Origin: CAZGSV01 sp964528605
GTDB lineage: Bacteria; Armatimonadota; Zipacnadia; CAZGSV01
Reading direction: 5' to 3'
DNA: 64,000 nt
Assembly (NCBI GenBank): GCA_964528605.1
Contig: CAZGSV010000001.1
Span: 52,005-116,004, forward strand
The first letter of the stretch is position 1. Every line of letters begins with the position of its first letter. Of this stretch, positions 25,947 through 33,752 are shown piece by piece. The translations under genes and the position numbers were made by a program. The notes below the pieces were generated by a model. It was not told the origin of the DNA. It worked only from the letters and a program-made list of their open reading frames with translations, and searched no databases.

Positions 25947-26642
25947 TCACTCACCCCCTCCGGGTTCTTGCCCGGAGACATTGCGCAAACGCTCGAAAGT
26001 CAGGCGGAAGGCCTGCCGGGCGCGCGCCAGCGCGGATTCTACCGCCTTGGGCGACGTGCGGCTGCGGTCGGCGATCTCTTTGACGCTGCGGCCGAGCACG
26101 TATTTCTCGCGCAGCAGTTCCGCGTAGCGGGCCGGCAGCAGCGCCAAGGCGGCCGCCACGCCGTCCCTCGCCTCCAGTTCGGAGGCGCTGGGCAGCGAGT
26201 CGGGAGCCTCGGGGATGCCCGGCAGGTCCTCGATCTCCTCGAGTGAGAGCGAGGGCAGCGCCGAGGCCCGGGCCTCGAGCAGTCTGCGTCTCCAGAACCG
26301 CGCGATGTGGTTGCGGGCGATGCCGCGCAGCCAGGCCTCGAGGCAGCCGGCGCCGGCGTCGTAGCGCGCGATGGACTTGACCGCCGTCAGCATTATCTCC
26401 GAGGTGACGTCCTCGGCGTCCTCGGCGCTGCGGCCCACTTGGTAGAAGACGAAGCGGTAGAGCCAGTCGAGGTGGCGGTCGTGGAAGAGGCGCCAGGCGC
26501 GGCGTTCGCCCTTGAGCATGCGGGCGGGGAGGCCCTGGTCCGCGTCGGCCAACGGCTCTGGCGGGCCGCTGAGGGCTGGCTCGTCAGGTCTCGGAGCCGG
26601 CCCCGCGCTGGGCTCGGAGTTTGGCTCTTGCGCGCCGGTCAT
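25947..26642 (-). CDS. RNA polymerase sigma factor, ECF-like sigma-70 family
   Basis: A 231-residue two-domain sigma factor. Region 2 runs through LYRFVFYQVGRSAEDAEDVTSE and WLRGIARNHIARFWRRR (core binding and -10 recognition); region 4 is LLPARYAELLREKYVLG and VKEIADRSRTSPKAVESAL, the -35 helix-turn-helix. Lack of regions 1 and 3 places it in the extracytoplasmic-function group. An extra N-terminal Pro/Ala-rich stretch of about 40 residues is present. The ATG has GGAGGG in front. The FecR/TolB gene follows by one base, so translation is likely coupled and the two products probably work together to sense an envelope signal. Target promoters are unknown. Confidence 0.92.
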   Translation of the reverse strand: MTGAQEPNSEPSAGPAPRPDEPALSGPPEPLADADQGLPARMLKGERRAWRLFHDRHLDWLYRFVFYQVGRSAEDAEDVTSEIMLTAVKSIARYDAGAGCLEAWLRGIARNHIARFWRRRLLEARASALPSLSLEEIEDLPGIPEAPDSLPSASELEARDGVAAALALLPARYAELLREKYVLGRSVKEIADRSRTSPKAVESALARARQAFRLTFERLRNVSGQEPGGGE

Positions 26643-26735
26643 GATCCCTCCGCCTTCACAATACTATTCGCGCGGGAAAGAGGGAATCATTCGCGAGCAA
26701 TCATGCTGTCGGGGCGCCCCGGCATGTCGCCCCGA

Positions 26736-26820
26736 GCAAAATGGGGACAGCAACCGTTCTCCACACTCGTGTCGGCCACGCCTCGCTCCGAGGGAAGGTG
26801 GTTACTGTCCCCATTTTGCC
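26736..26820. repeat. CTGTCCCCATTTTGC palindromic element, copy 2 (inverted)
   Basis: An 85-base element in reverse orientation relative to 23284-23372, bounded by AGCAAAATGGGGACAG and CTGTCCCCATTTTGC. On its minus strand the core reads CCCTCGGAGCGAGGCGTGG, close to the core of copy 1. The rest of the 26643-26944 spacer holds further GC hairpins (near 26709-26735 and 26822-26905) and no gene. Confidence 0.8.
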
Positions 26821-26944
26821 CTCGTAGGAGGGTGCCTGCCTGGCTCGGGAGGGCGGCCGGTCGTACTCCTGTTCTCGCAGGCAAGCCTGCTGCTACATGG
26901 CGCCGCCGCGGGGCGACGGTAGGTACGGAGTAGGGTCGGGCTGG

Positions 26945-27352
26945 CTACGTGCTAGGCCCTTGGGCGGGGCGGACGAACAGGCCCGCGACGCGGCCGACGC
27001 CGTCGAAGGTCACCTGGACGTCGGCCTTGGCTTTCTCGAACTCGCAGGTGACGAAGACGACGTCGAACCCTTGGATCTTCTGCGTGCGCGCGCCGGTCCG
27101 CTTCTTGAAGGGGCCGAGTTGCGCCGTCGCTTCCTTCCAAGCCTCGGCCAGTTTCTCCTGAGGCAGGCCGCGCTTCATGGTGTCATCGAAGCGGGCGACC
27201 ACCGCGGCGAAGTCCTCCTTGGCGAGCAAGTCAGCGAGTTCCTTGGCCGAGGTCACCAGGGGGTTCTCTTTGGCCGGCGCCTGCTTGCGCGCGCAAGAGA
27301 CGGCAATGACAACGCAGAGGCCGACCAGCAAGGCAAATCCCCATCGCCTCAA
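26945..27352 (-). CDS. DUF3887-like small lipoprotein
   Basis: A 135-residue probable lipoprotein: the signal sequence ends VIAVSCARKQ, a plausible lipobox with the cysteine at about residue 20. The mature part matches the DUF3887 pattern, with ARFDDTMKRGLPQEKLAEAW, a TAQLGPFKK segment and a closing VQVTFDGVGRVAGLFVRP strand. Family members are often fused to or placed beside alpha/beta hydrolases, but none is adjacent here. It stands between the sigma/FecR pair and the UROD-family gene on the same strand. Function unknown. Confidence 0.78.
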   Translation of the reverse strand: MRRWGFALLVGLCVVIAVSCARKQAPAKENPLVTSAKELADLLAKEDFAAVVARFDDTMKRGLPQEKLAEAWKEATAQLGPFKKRTGARTQKIQGFDVVFVTCEFEKAKADVQVTFDGVGRVAGLFVRPAQGPST

Positions 27353-27465
27353 TACGGTTCCCTCCCGATCCCGTCCGCAATACGGACGACGTTACCAGTA
27401 GAATAGGGACGACGAGGTGTAACGGGCAAGCGAGGCGCGAACGCAGCGGCGGCTCGCCCCGACAC

Positions 27466-28656
27466 TTACCGCCGGCCGCTCGCCCGCGCTCTGGGCGCAA
27501 CGCGCTTCCCCGCCGGTGACCTCCGTGCTCGCGCAGCCTTCAGAGACCGGGCTGTCTTGGCTGCCGGTCGCGTGGTGGGGCGCGCGACCCTCTTCTTGGG
27601 GGCTCGCCGCAACTTCTTCCCCAGCGCCTCTTCGAACACGGCGAGCACGTTGCGCAGCGGCGTGCCGGCCTGAATCGCGTGCGCCGGGGCGAAGATGTAG
27701 CCGCCACCCTTGCCGATCACGTCAATGCGGTGCCTGGCCTCGGCGCGGCATTCCTCCTCGGTGCCGAAGGGCAGCGTCTGCTGGGTGCTGATCAGCCCGC
27801 AGAAAGCCAACTTGCCCTTGCACATCGCGCGGATCTTCTCGGGGTTCATCCCCGGCGGCTCCGGCTGCATGGCATCGAGGACATCGAGGCCCATCTCTAT
27901 CAGCGTCGGCATTATCTCGTGCGTGTCGCCGCAGGAGTGGAGCATCACGCGCGCGCCGTAGTTGTGGCCGAGGTCTATGAAGCGCTGCAGCCGCGGCCGG
28001 AACACCTCGTCGAAGTCCTTGGGCGACACCATGCGGCCGTACTGGTGTCCCAGGTCCTCGCCGAGAGCGAGTATGTCAATCTTCCCCTTGCCCGCCTCCA
28101 GCGTGCGGCGGGCCACCTCGTATCCGAAGTCCACACGCTTGTCTATGACGGCGAGGCCGACCTCATCGCGCGTGACGATGTCCATGAGCACGCGCTCCAT
28201 CCCGCGGCCGCGCGAGACGCCGTTGACGATGTCGGGCGTGCCCGCGCCCATGCAGGTGATGGCGTAGTTCCTGACGCGCCTGCACTGCTCCCCGATCGTG
28301 GCGTAGTCGCAGTCGTCGGGCTCGGGCCAGGGGTAGGCGCGCACGTCGTCCATGGTCTTCAAGTCCGCGAGCGGCTGGATCACCGCCTCGTCGTAGAAGC
28401 CGCCGGTGGCGTTCTCCACGCGCCGGTATCCGGCGCCCCACATGTCGAAGCGGATACCACCCCTCGAGCGCTTCGTCTTGCCGCGGTACTTGGCGCCGAC
28501 GCCGCGAAAGTCAACACCTAGGCGCTCGATGACCGACTTGCCGCCGAAGTACTCGTCCAGCAAGTGGTGGATCTCCGGCGTGAGGTAGACCTGGATCGGC
28601 ACCCGATCGGGTTCCTGCCACGAGAGGGAACACAACACCCGTTCCTTAGAGGTCAT
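27466..28656 (-). CDS. UROD/MtaA-type methyltransferase-family protein with basic C-terminal tail
   Basis: A 396-residue uroporphyrinogen decarboxylase-superfamily protein. The fold starts with TSKERVLCSLSWQEPDRVP, as in MtaA/MtbA-like methylcobamide:CoM methyltransferases and related demethylases; MLHSCGDTHEIMPTLIE supplies the H-x-C-G zinc site typical of that branch rather than of heme biosynthesis. The ATG at 28656 has AGGAG before it; upstream codons to 28848 are not convincing. The last about 50 residues are Lys/Arg/Ala/Pro-rich (from KKLRRAPKKRVARP), like histone H1 tails, which is not a normal part of the family. Substrate unknown; no corrinoid protein gene is adjacent. Confidence 0.82.
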   Translation of the reverse strand: MTSKERVLCSLSWQEPDRVPIQVYLTPEIHHLLDEYFGGKSVIERLGVDFRGVGAKYRGKTKRSRGGIRFDMWGAGYRRVENATGGFYDEAVIQPLADLKTMDDVRAYPWPEPDDCDYATIGEQCRRVRNYAITCMGAGTPDIVNGVSRGRGMERVLMDIVTRDEVGLAVIDKRVDFGYEVARRTLEAGKGKIDILALGEDLGHQYGRMVSPKDFDEVFRPRLQRFIDLGHNYGARVMLHSCGDTHEIMPTLIEMGLDVLDAMQPEPPGMNPEKIRAMCKGKLAFCGLISTQQTLPFGTEEECRAEARHRIDVIGKGGGYIFAPAHAIQAGTPLRNVLAVFEEALGKKLRRAPKKRVARPTTRPAAKTARSLKAARARRSPAGKRVAPRARASGRR

Positions 28657-28745
28657 CGGCCGCTCCTGTGGGATCGTCGCTGGCGCGATGGTAAACCAGT
28701 GGGGCACGGGCCTCAACAGCGGGGCCCCGCGTTTCGGGCGCCGCG

Positions 28746-29168
28746 CTAGTTGCCCTTCGTGACGGTTCGCCGCTCCCGTACCTTCTGCAAATCGAGGCCA
28801 TTCTGCGCCACCACTTTGGCCTCCAGGAACATGCCGCACTTGGGGCATTTGCCCGGCTGGTCCTGGATGACCTCGGGGTGCATGGGGCAGGTGTAGATGA
28901 CCTTCTCGCCCGCTTTCACCTTGGCCTCAAGGTAGGCCTTGCAGGAGTCGCACCATCCGGGTTGATCGGTCTCGGTGCCGGGCTGGCCGGGACACCAGTA
29001 GGTGATCTTCTCGGCCTTTCCGGCTTCTGTTGGGCCTGCCTCTTGCGATGCGCGAGCGGGCGGCCCCGCTTTTGCCGACGGCCCCGAGGGGCCGCCGCCC
29101 TTGGCACACCCAAAGACCACCAACGCAGCGGCTAGAGCAATGACCAGAATCACCCAACGCCTTGCCAT
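28746..29168 (-). CDS. Heavy-metal-binding-domain lipoprotein
   Basis: A 140-residue probable lipoprotein (lipobox LVVFGCAKGG) with two small metal-binding modules. The first reads ITYWCPGQPGTETDQPGWCDSC and the second YTCPMHPEVIQDQPGKCPKC; the second is a textbook heavy-metal-binding domain (HMBD) as found at the N-termini of copper-exporting ATPases and CusB-type proteins, and the first a variant of it. A Gly/Pro/Ala-rich linker joins anchor and domains. GGGAGGTG precedes the ATG at 29168, favouring it over 29192. It probably buffers copper or a similar metal in the periplasm; no transporter for metals is adjacent. Confidence 0.85.
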   Translation of the reverse strand: MARRWVILVIALAAALVVFGCAKGGGPSGPSAKAGPPARASQEAGPTEAGKAEKITYWCPGQPGTETDQPGWCDSCKAYLEAKVKAGEKVIYTCPMHPEVIQDQPGKCPKCGMFLEAKVVAQNGLDLQKVRERRTVTKGN

Positions 29169-29249
29169 TGCGGCACCTCCCCTTCCTGCCATTGCATTCT
29201 CAAGCGCCGCGGCGGCCCACGAAGTTCCTCTGGAGAGCGCGGGCCTGCG

Positions 29250-29972
29250 TCAAGGAGCCCGGGGCGGCTCTTCGGAACCGGCCTTCTCCTCGGCGTAGTT
29301 GGTGCGGTGGCTGGCGGCGAGGTCCTCCATTCGGCCGGTCTCCATATACGCTACCCGCTCGGCGATGTTGACCGTGTGGTCGGCGACCCGTTCAAGATAG
29401 CGCGCCACCAGCAGGAACGCTATGGCCTGCGGCACAATCGAGGGGTCCTGCTGCATCTTCGTTTCGAGTTCGTCGAGCAGCCGGTACCACATCCGGTCTA
29501 CCTCGTCGTCGTCACGCACGACCTTGGCGACCAAGTGGAGATCGTGATGCACCAACGCCTGAAGGGCGTTGCGCAGCATGGTGCCCACGAGTTCGGCCAT
29601 CTTGGGTATGTCAACCAAGGGCTTGAAGTATCGGGAACCGGCCAGTCTGAGGGCGGTGCGCGCGACGTCCACCGAGTAGTCGCCGATGCGCTCCACGTCG
29701 GCGATGACCTTCATGGTGGTGCCGATGATACGCAGGTCGCGCGACATCGGCTGCTGTAGCGCGAGCAGCCGCATGCAGTGCTGCTCGATCTCCAGATCCA
29801 TCTTGTCCGCGGTGTCGTCGTCAACGAGGACCGCTTGGGCCAGGGCGGGGTCTTGGTCGCGGAGGGCGCGGACCGCTTTCTCGAGCATGGCCTCCACGAA
29901 AGCGCTCATTTCAAGAAGGCGCTGCTGCAACTGCTCCAGTTGCTCGTCAAATGCCTGGCGGGTGCGGCGCAT
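29250..29972 (-). CDS. phoU: Phosphate signalling complex protein PhoU
   Basis: A 240-residue PhoU, the cytoplasmic helical-bundle protein that links the Pst transporter to phosphate-sensing kinase signalling. Two repeats each carry the metal-binding helix motif, visible as DVERIGDYSVD and YLERVADHTVNI. It is the last gene of the pstSCAB-phoU set, 12 bases after pstB. No PhoR/PhoB pair lies beside it, although the OmpR-type regulator at 44 kb is a different, GlnR-like protein. An acidic C-terminal tail (EEKAGSEEPP) extends beyond the fold. Confidence 0.96.
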   Translation of the reverse strand: MRRTRQAFDEQLEQLQQRLLEMSAFVEAMLEKAVRALRDQDPALAQAVLVDDDTADKMDLEIEQHCMRLLALQQPMSRDLRIIGTTMKVIADVERIGDYSVDVARTALRLAGSRYFKPLVDIPKMAELVGTMLRNALQALVHHDLHLVAKVVRDDDEVDRMWYRLLDELETKMQQDPSIVPQAIAFLLVARYLERVADHTVNIAERVAYMETGRMEDLAASHRTNYAEEKAGSEEPPRAP

Positions 29973-29984
29973 CAGCCATCGCTC

Positions 29985-30791
29985 CTAACCGAACCGTCCG
30001 CGCACGTAGTCGTCGGTGCGGCGGTCCTGTGGGCTCTCGAAGATTCGCGCAGTGAGGCCGAACTCGATCAACTCGCCGAGCAAGAAGAACCCGGTGTACT
30101 GGGAGACACGCGAGGCTTGGTACATGTTGTGGGTGACGATCACGATGGTGTAGCGCTGCCTCAACTCCAGCATCAGTTCCTCGATGCGGAACGTCGCCGT
30201 GGGGTCGAGCGCGCTGCACGGTTCGTCCATGAGCACGACCTCAGGCTCCACGGCCAGCACGCGGGCGATGCACAGGCGCTGTTGCTGGCCGCCTGAGAGG
30301 TCGAGCGCCGACTGGCGCAGTTTGTCCTTCACCTCGTCCCACAGGGCCGCCTGACGCAGGCTGCTCTCCACGATCTGGTCCAGCCCGGTGCGGTCGGGAG
30401 CGCCGTGGAGGCGCGGCCCGTAGGCGACGTTGTCGTAGATGGACATCGGGAAGGGGTTGGGCGTCTGGAAGACCATTCCCACCCGCTTGCGCAACTGCAC
30501 CACGTCCGTGCCGGCAGCGTAGATGTCGTCCTCCTCCAGCAGCACCCTCCCCTCGATGCGCACGCCCTGTATGACGTCGTTCATGCGGTCAAGGCAGCGC
30601 AGGAAAGAGGACTTGCCGCATCCTGAGGGCCCGATGAGCGCCGTGATGTGCCGCTCCGGTATGGCGACGCTCACGTCTGTGAGCGCCTGGAAAGCACCGT
30701 AGAACATGTTGAGGCGCTGCGTCTCGAACTTTATCGAGCCCTGCGGCCTGACTATGAGTTGACTCGCCTCGCCCTGCACGGCGTTCACCAC
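29985..30791 (-). CDS. pstB: Phosphate ABC transporter ATP-binding protein PstB
   Basis: A 268-residue ATPase that powers high-affinity phosphate import. It has Walker A (GPSGCGKSS), the Q-loop (VFQTPNPFPMSIYDN, with the NPFPMS stretch characteristic of PstB), the signature LSGGQQQRLCIAR, Walker B (VVLMDEP) followed by CSALDP, and the switch His in IVTHNMYQA. It begins with GTG codons overlapping the pstA stop by a few bases, so translation is coupled. The N-terminus has about 20 residues before the fold, so the second GTG three bases later is equally possible. Confidence 0.97.
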   Translation of the reverse strand: MVNAVQGEASQLIVRPQGSIKFETQRLNMFYGAFQALTDVSVAIPERHITALIGPSGCGKSSFLRCLDRMNDVIQGVRIEGRVLLEEDDIYAAGTDVVQLRKRVGMVFQTPNPFPMSIYDNVAYGPRLHGAPDRTGLDQIVESSLRQAALWDEVKDKLRQSALDLSGGQQQRLCIARVLAVEPEVVLMDEPCSALDPTATFRIEELMLELRQRYTIVIVTHNMYQASRVSQYTGFFLLGELIEFGLTARIFESPQDRRTDDYVRGRFG

Positions 30792-31645
30792 CTACGCGCG
30801 GCACGCAGGCGAGCGCGCATGACGATGGCCACGGCGTTGAAGCCAAGCACTACCATCACCAGCGCGAGAGCCGTCGCCCACTTGGCCTCAGCAGGGACGT
30901 TGGGAATCTCGGTGGCCATGACATACAAGTGATACGGCAACGCCAGCACCTGGTCGAAGACCGAGCGCGGGTAGGGATGCGTGGAGGAATAGGCAGCAGC
31001 GGTGAACAGGATCGGGGCGGTCTCGCCCGCCGCGCGGCCCACGGATAGTATGAGGCCGGTGATGATGCCCGGCAGTGCGTTCGGCAGCACGACGCGCCGC
31101 ACTGTCTGCCAGCGACTCCCGCCCAGAGCCAGCGAGCCGTCGCGCAGGCGTTGAGGCACCTGCCGCAGCGCTTCCTCCGAGGCGGTGATCATCAACGGCA
31201 GCACCAGCAGCGCCAAGGTGCAGGCCCCCGCGAGCAGCGACCGCCCGAAGCCGAGCAGCATCACGAACAGGGCCAAACCGAATAGGCCGTGCACCACCGA
31301 GGGTATGGCCGCCAGGTTGACGATGGCGAGTCGGATGAGCCGGATGGCCCGGCCCGGCCGCGAGTACTCGCTGAGGTAGATCGCCGCCGCGACCCCCACC
31401 GGCGCCGCTATCAAGGTGGTCAGCGCCACCAAGCAGGCCGTGCCGGCGATCGCGGGCAACAGCCCACCTGAGACCGCGGTCAGGAACCTCCACGTCAGCC
31501 CCCTGGCCCCCAAGAGCACCATCACCGCCACCACGGCTATGACCGGCAACATCACGATCACCGCGGAGGTCCACAGCAGCGCGAAGGCGGCTGCCTGCGA
31601 GACCTTGGGGCTCAGGACCCGGCGACCGATCATCTCCGTGCCCAC
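30785..31645 (-). CDS. pstA: Phosphate ABC transporter permease PstA
   Basis: A 286-residue inner-membrane permease with about six helices. The cytoplasmic coupling loop EALRQVPQRLRDGSLALGGSRWQTVRRVVLP is the EAA-type motif that docks on PstB, and the GLILSVGRAAGETAPILFTAA stretch is typical of PstA. An internal ATG at 31633 overlaps the pstC stop as ATGA and is a good alternative start to the GTG at 31645. Together with PstC it forms the phosphate channel. Confidence 0.96.
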   Translation of the reverse strand: MGTEMIGRRVLSPKVSQAAAFALLWTSAVIVMLPVIAVVAVMVLLGARGLTWRFLTAVSGGLLPAIAGTACLVALTTLIAAPVGVAAAIYLSEYSRPGRAIRLIRLAIVNLAAIPSVVHGLFGLALFVMLLGFGRSLLAGACTLALLVLPLMITASEEALRQVPQRLRDGSLALGGSRWQTVRRVVLPNALPGIITGLILSVGRAAGETAPILFTAAAYSSTHPYPRSVFDQVLALPYHLYVMATEIPNVPAEAKWATALALVMVVLGFNAVAIVMRARLRAARRW

Positions 31646-32526
31646 GCGCTCCGGCGCATCACCAAGTCCGCTGCCACGGTGACCAGAAACGTGATGAGAA
31701 AGAGCAGCAGGCCGATGGCGAAGAGGGCGAAGTAGTGCGGGGTGTGATAGGCGGTCTCGCCCATCTCAGCCGCGATCGTCGCGGTCATGGTGCGCACCGG
31801 GCGCAGGAAGCCGAGCAGGCCCCGAGGAATCACGGCCGCATTGCCGGTGACCATCAGAACAGTCATGGTCTCGCCGATGGCCCTGCCGAAGCCGAGCAGC
31901 ACGCCGGCTATGATGCCGGAGCGCGCGGCCGGCACCGTTACCCGGCAGATGGTCTGCCACTGCGTTGCGCCCAGCGCCAGGGAGTTGTCGCGCAGCGCGT
32001 TCGGCACCGCCCGCAGGGCGTCCTCCGATACCGACACGATGGTGGGGATGGCCATGAACGCCAGCAGCAGGGAGCCGAGCGCGGCGAACTGTCCGATGGG
32101 CAAGTGCAGGCGAGTCGCCAGCCAGGGCCCGATCAGCAGCAGGCCAATGAAGCCGAAAACCACGGAGGGCACGGCCGACAGCAACTCCACCGCCGGCTTG
32201 AGTATCTCCCTGATGCGGGCGGGAGCGACTTCAGCAATGAAGATGGCGCAGGCCAGGCCGAGCGGAACCGCGATGACGAGCGCGCCCAGCGTCACGTAGA
32301 ACGACCCAAGCAAGAGGGGCAGAAACCCGAATTGGGGGGGCTCGGCGGTCGGCGACCAAATCCGACCGAGGACCAGTTGGCCCAGGGAGCGGAGGCGGAA
32401 GATGGGCAGCGAGTCCCTGAGCAAGAAGGCGAAGATGAGAAGCACAAACACGATGGCCAGGAAGCCGGCCATCCTGATGGCCCACTCAATGACAAACTCC
32501 CATGCGGGATGGCGGCCCCGGCGCAT
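31630..32526 (-). CDS. pstC: Phosphate ABC transporter permease PstC
   Basis: A 298-residue permease with about six helices and the cytoplasmic EDALRAVPNALRDNSLALGAT coupling loop. GFGRAIGETMTVLMVTGNAA is the characteristic PstC signature. The IFIAEVAP segment and LLSAVPSVVFGFIGL helix also match. Its end overlaps the pstA start, and pstS lies 86 bases upstream, giving the classic order pstS-C-A-B-phoU. Confidence 0.96.
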   Translation of the reverse strand: MRRGRHPAWEFVIEWAIRMAGFLAIVFVLLIFAFLLRDSLPIFRLRSLGQLVLGRIWSPTAEPPQFGFLPLLLGSFYVTLGALVIAVPLGLACAIFIAEVAPARIREILKPAVELLSAVPSVVFGFIGLLLIGPWLATRLHLPIGQFAALGSLLLAFMAIPTIVSVSEDALRAVPNALRDNSLALGATQWQTICRVTVPAARSGIIAGVLLGFGRAIGETMTVLMVTGNAAVIPRGLLGFLRPVRTMTATIAAEMGETAYHTPHYFALFAIGLLLFLITFLVTVAADLVMRRSAWARR

Positions 32527-32611
32527 GATGTGTCCTCGGGCCTAGTGTGCACCAGCGGGCCTGGCCTCCGCAAGGCAGCCGGACCTGCGCTGCGGGCGCT
32601 CGCCAGTCGCG

Positions 32612-33526
32612 CTAGGGCAGCGGAACGAAACCCAACTTCTTGACGAGGTCCTGGCCCTCCGGACCCTTGATCCAGTCCAGGTAGTCCTTGAGCGCGCCGC
32701 TCGGCTCGCCGTTGGTGTAGCAGTAGAGTTTGCGGGATATGGGATAGGTGTGGTTGAGCACGTTCTCGGCCGTCGGCTGTACCGCCGCGCCGCCTTGAAG
32801 CGGGACGACGGTTAGCACCTTGACGGTGGAGTTGAGGTAGCCCAGGCCGACGTAACCGATGGCGCTCTTGGTCTGCGCCACCAGGTTGAGGACCGCCTGG
32901 TTCGAGGACTGCTTCAACGACGAGGCAGCGTAGTCGCGCGACTTGTCCTTGCCGTCCAGCGTCACCACCATGTCCTTGAACGCCTCGTAGGTGCCCGAGG
33001 CGGAGTCGCGACTGACCAACTGCATCTCGCCCAGGCCCTTGGCGCCTGCTGCATCCCACTTTCTGATCTTGCCGGTGAAGATGTCGGACAGTGTCTGGAA
33101 GGGGATCTCCGAGAGCGGATTCGAGGGGTGCACGATGACGGCGATGCCGTCGTAGGCCACCAGGTGCTCCACCGGCTTGACGCCCGCGGCCTGGGCCTGC
33201 TGCGTCTCCTCAGGCTTGATCTCGCGCGAGGAGTCGGCGATTTCTGCGGTGCCGGCGATGAGTGCCTTGATGCCGGTGCCGGAGCCTCCGCCGGACACCG
33301 CGATGTTGACCTCCGGATGCTTGGCGTTGAATGCCTGGCGCCACTTCTCCGCCAGCGGAAGCAAGGTGGTCGAGCCGGTCTGGCGTACGGTGGCGCCCGT
33401 CTTGGAGGCGCCTCCAACGGCGCCCGGCGCACCTGCCTTGGGCCTTGAACAGCCCGCCAGGCCAACGATCAGCCACGCCGTCAACGACACGCTCAGACAG
33501 ACTACAATTAGTCTCCTGCCAGCCAT
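32612..33526 (-). CDS. pstS: Phosphate-binding lipoprotein PstS
   Basis: A 304-residue periplasmic phosphate-binding protein anchored as a lipoprotein (LIVGLAGCSRPKAG, Cys about residue 26). The phosphate-contacting loops are visible: RQTGSTTLLPLAEKW, GGGSGTGIKALIAGTAEIADSSREI and SRDSASGTYEAFKD. GGAGGAG precedes the ATG at 33526, which is preferred over a far upstream ATG at 33595. It is the first gene of the operon, with a TGCTATACT box 119 bases upstream. Expression is expected to rise when phosphate is scarce, but no Pho box was recognised. Confidence 0.95.
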   Translation of the reverse strand: MAGRRLIVVCLSVSLTAWLIVGLAGCSRPKAGAPGAVGGASKTGATVRQTGSTTLLPLAEKWRQAFNAKHPEVNIAVSGGGSGTGIKALIAGTAEIADSSREIKPEETQQAQAAGVKPVEHLVAYDGIAVIVHPSNPLSEIPFQTLSDIFTGKIRKWDAAGAKGLGEMQLVSRDSASGTYEAFKDMVVTLDGKDKSRDYAASSLKQSSNQAVLNLVAQTKSAIGYVGLGYLNSTVKVLTVVPLQGGAAVQPTAENVLNHTYPISRKLYCYTNGEPSGALKDYLDWIKGPEGQDLVKKLGFVPLP

Positions 33527-33644
33527 CGCCAGGCTCTCCTCCTCCGACTTGTGTCCCCAAGCCCGTCCCGGCCGTGCGCGCCGCCCGAGCATCATCTGCC
33601 AGCGGTGGGGTAAGTCGCCGTGGACGGTGGCAGGGCGCGGTGGG

Positions 33645-33653
33645 AGTATAGCA
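33645..33653 (-). promoter_or_regulatory. Extended -10 element for the pst operon
   Basis: On the minus strand the sequence reads TGCTATACT, an extended -10 box in the spacer between pstS and the divergent SASA gene. The -35 region and any Pho box were not recognised. Confidence 0.45.
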
Positions 33654-33752
33654 CGACGTTCTCCGCTAGCGTGCTCGGCCCATGTCTGCTAACCTTTGGC
33701 GACCTGAGGTGCGCTGGCCGCCCGCGGTGGCGGCGCCCGGGAGAGATGCCGC

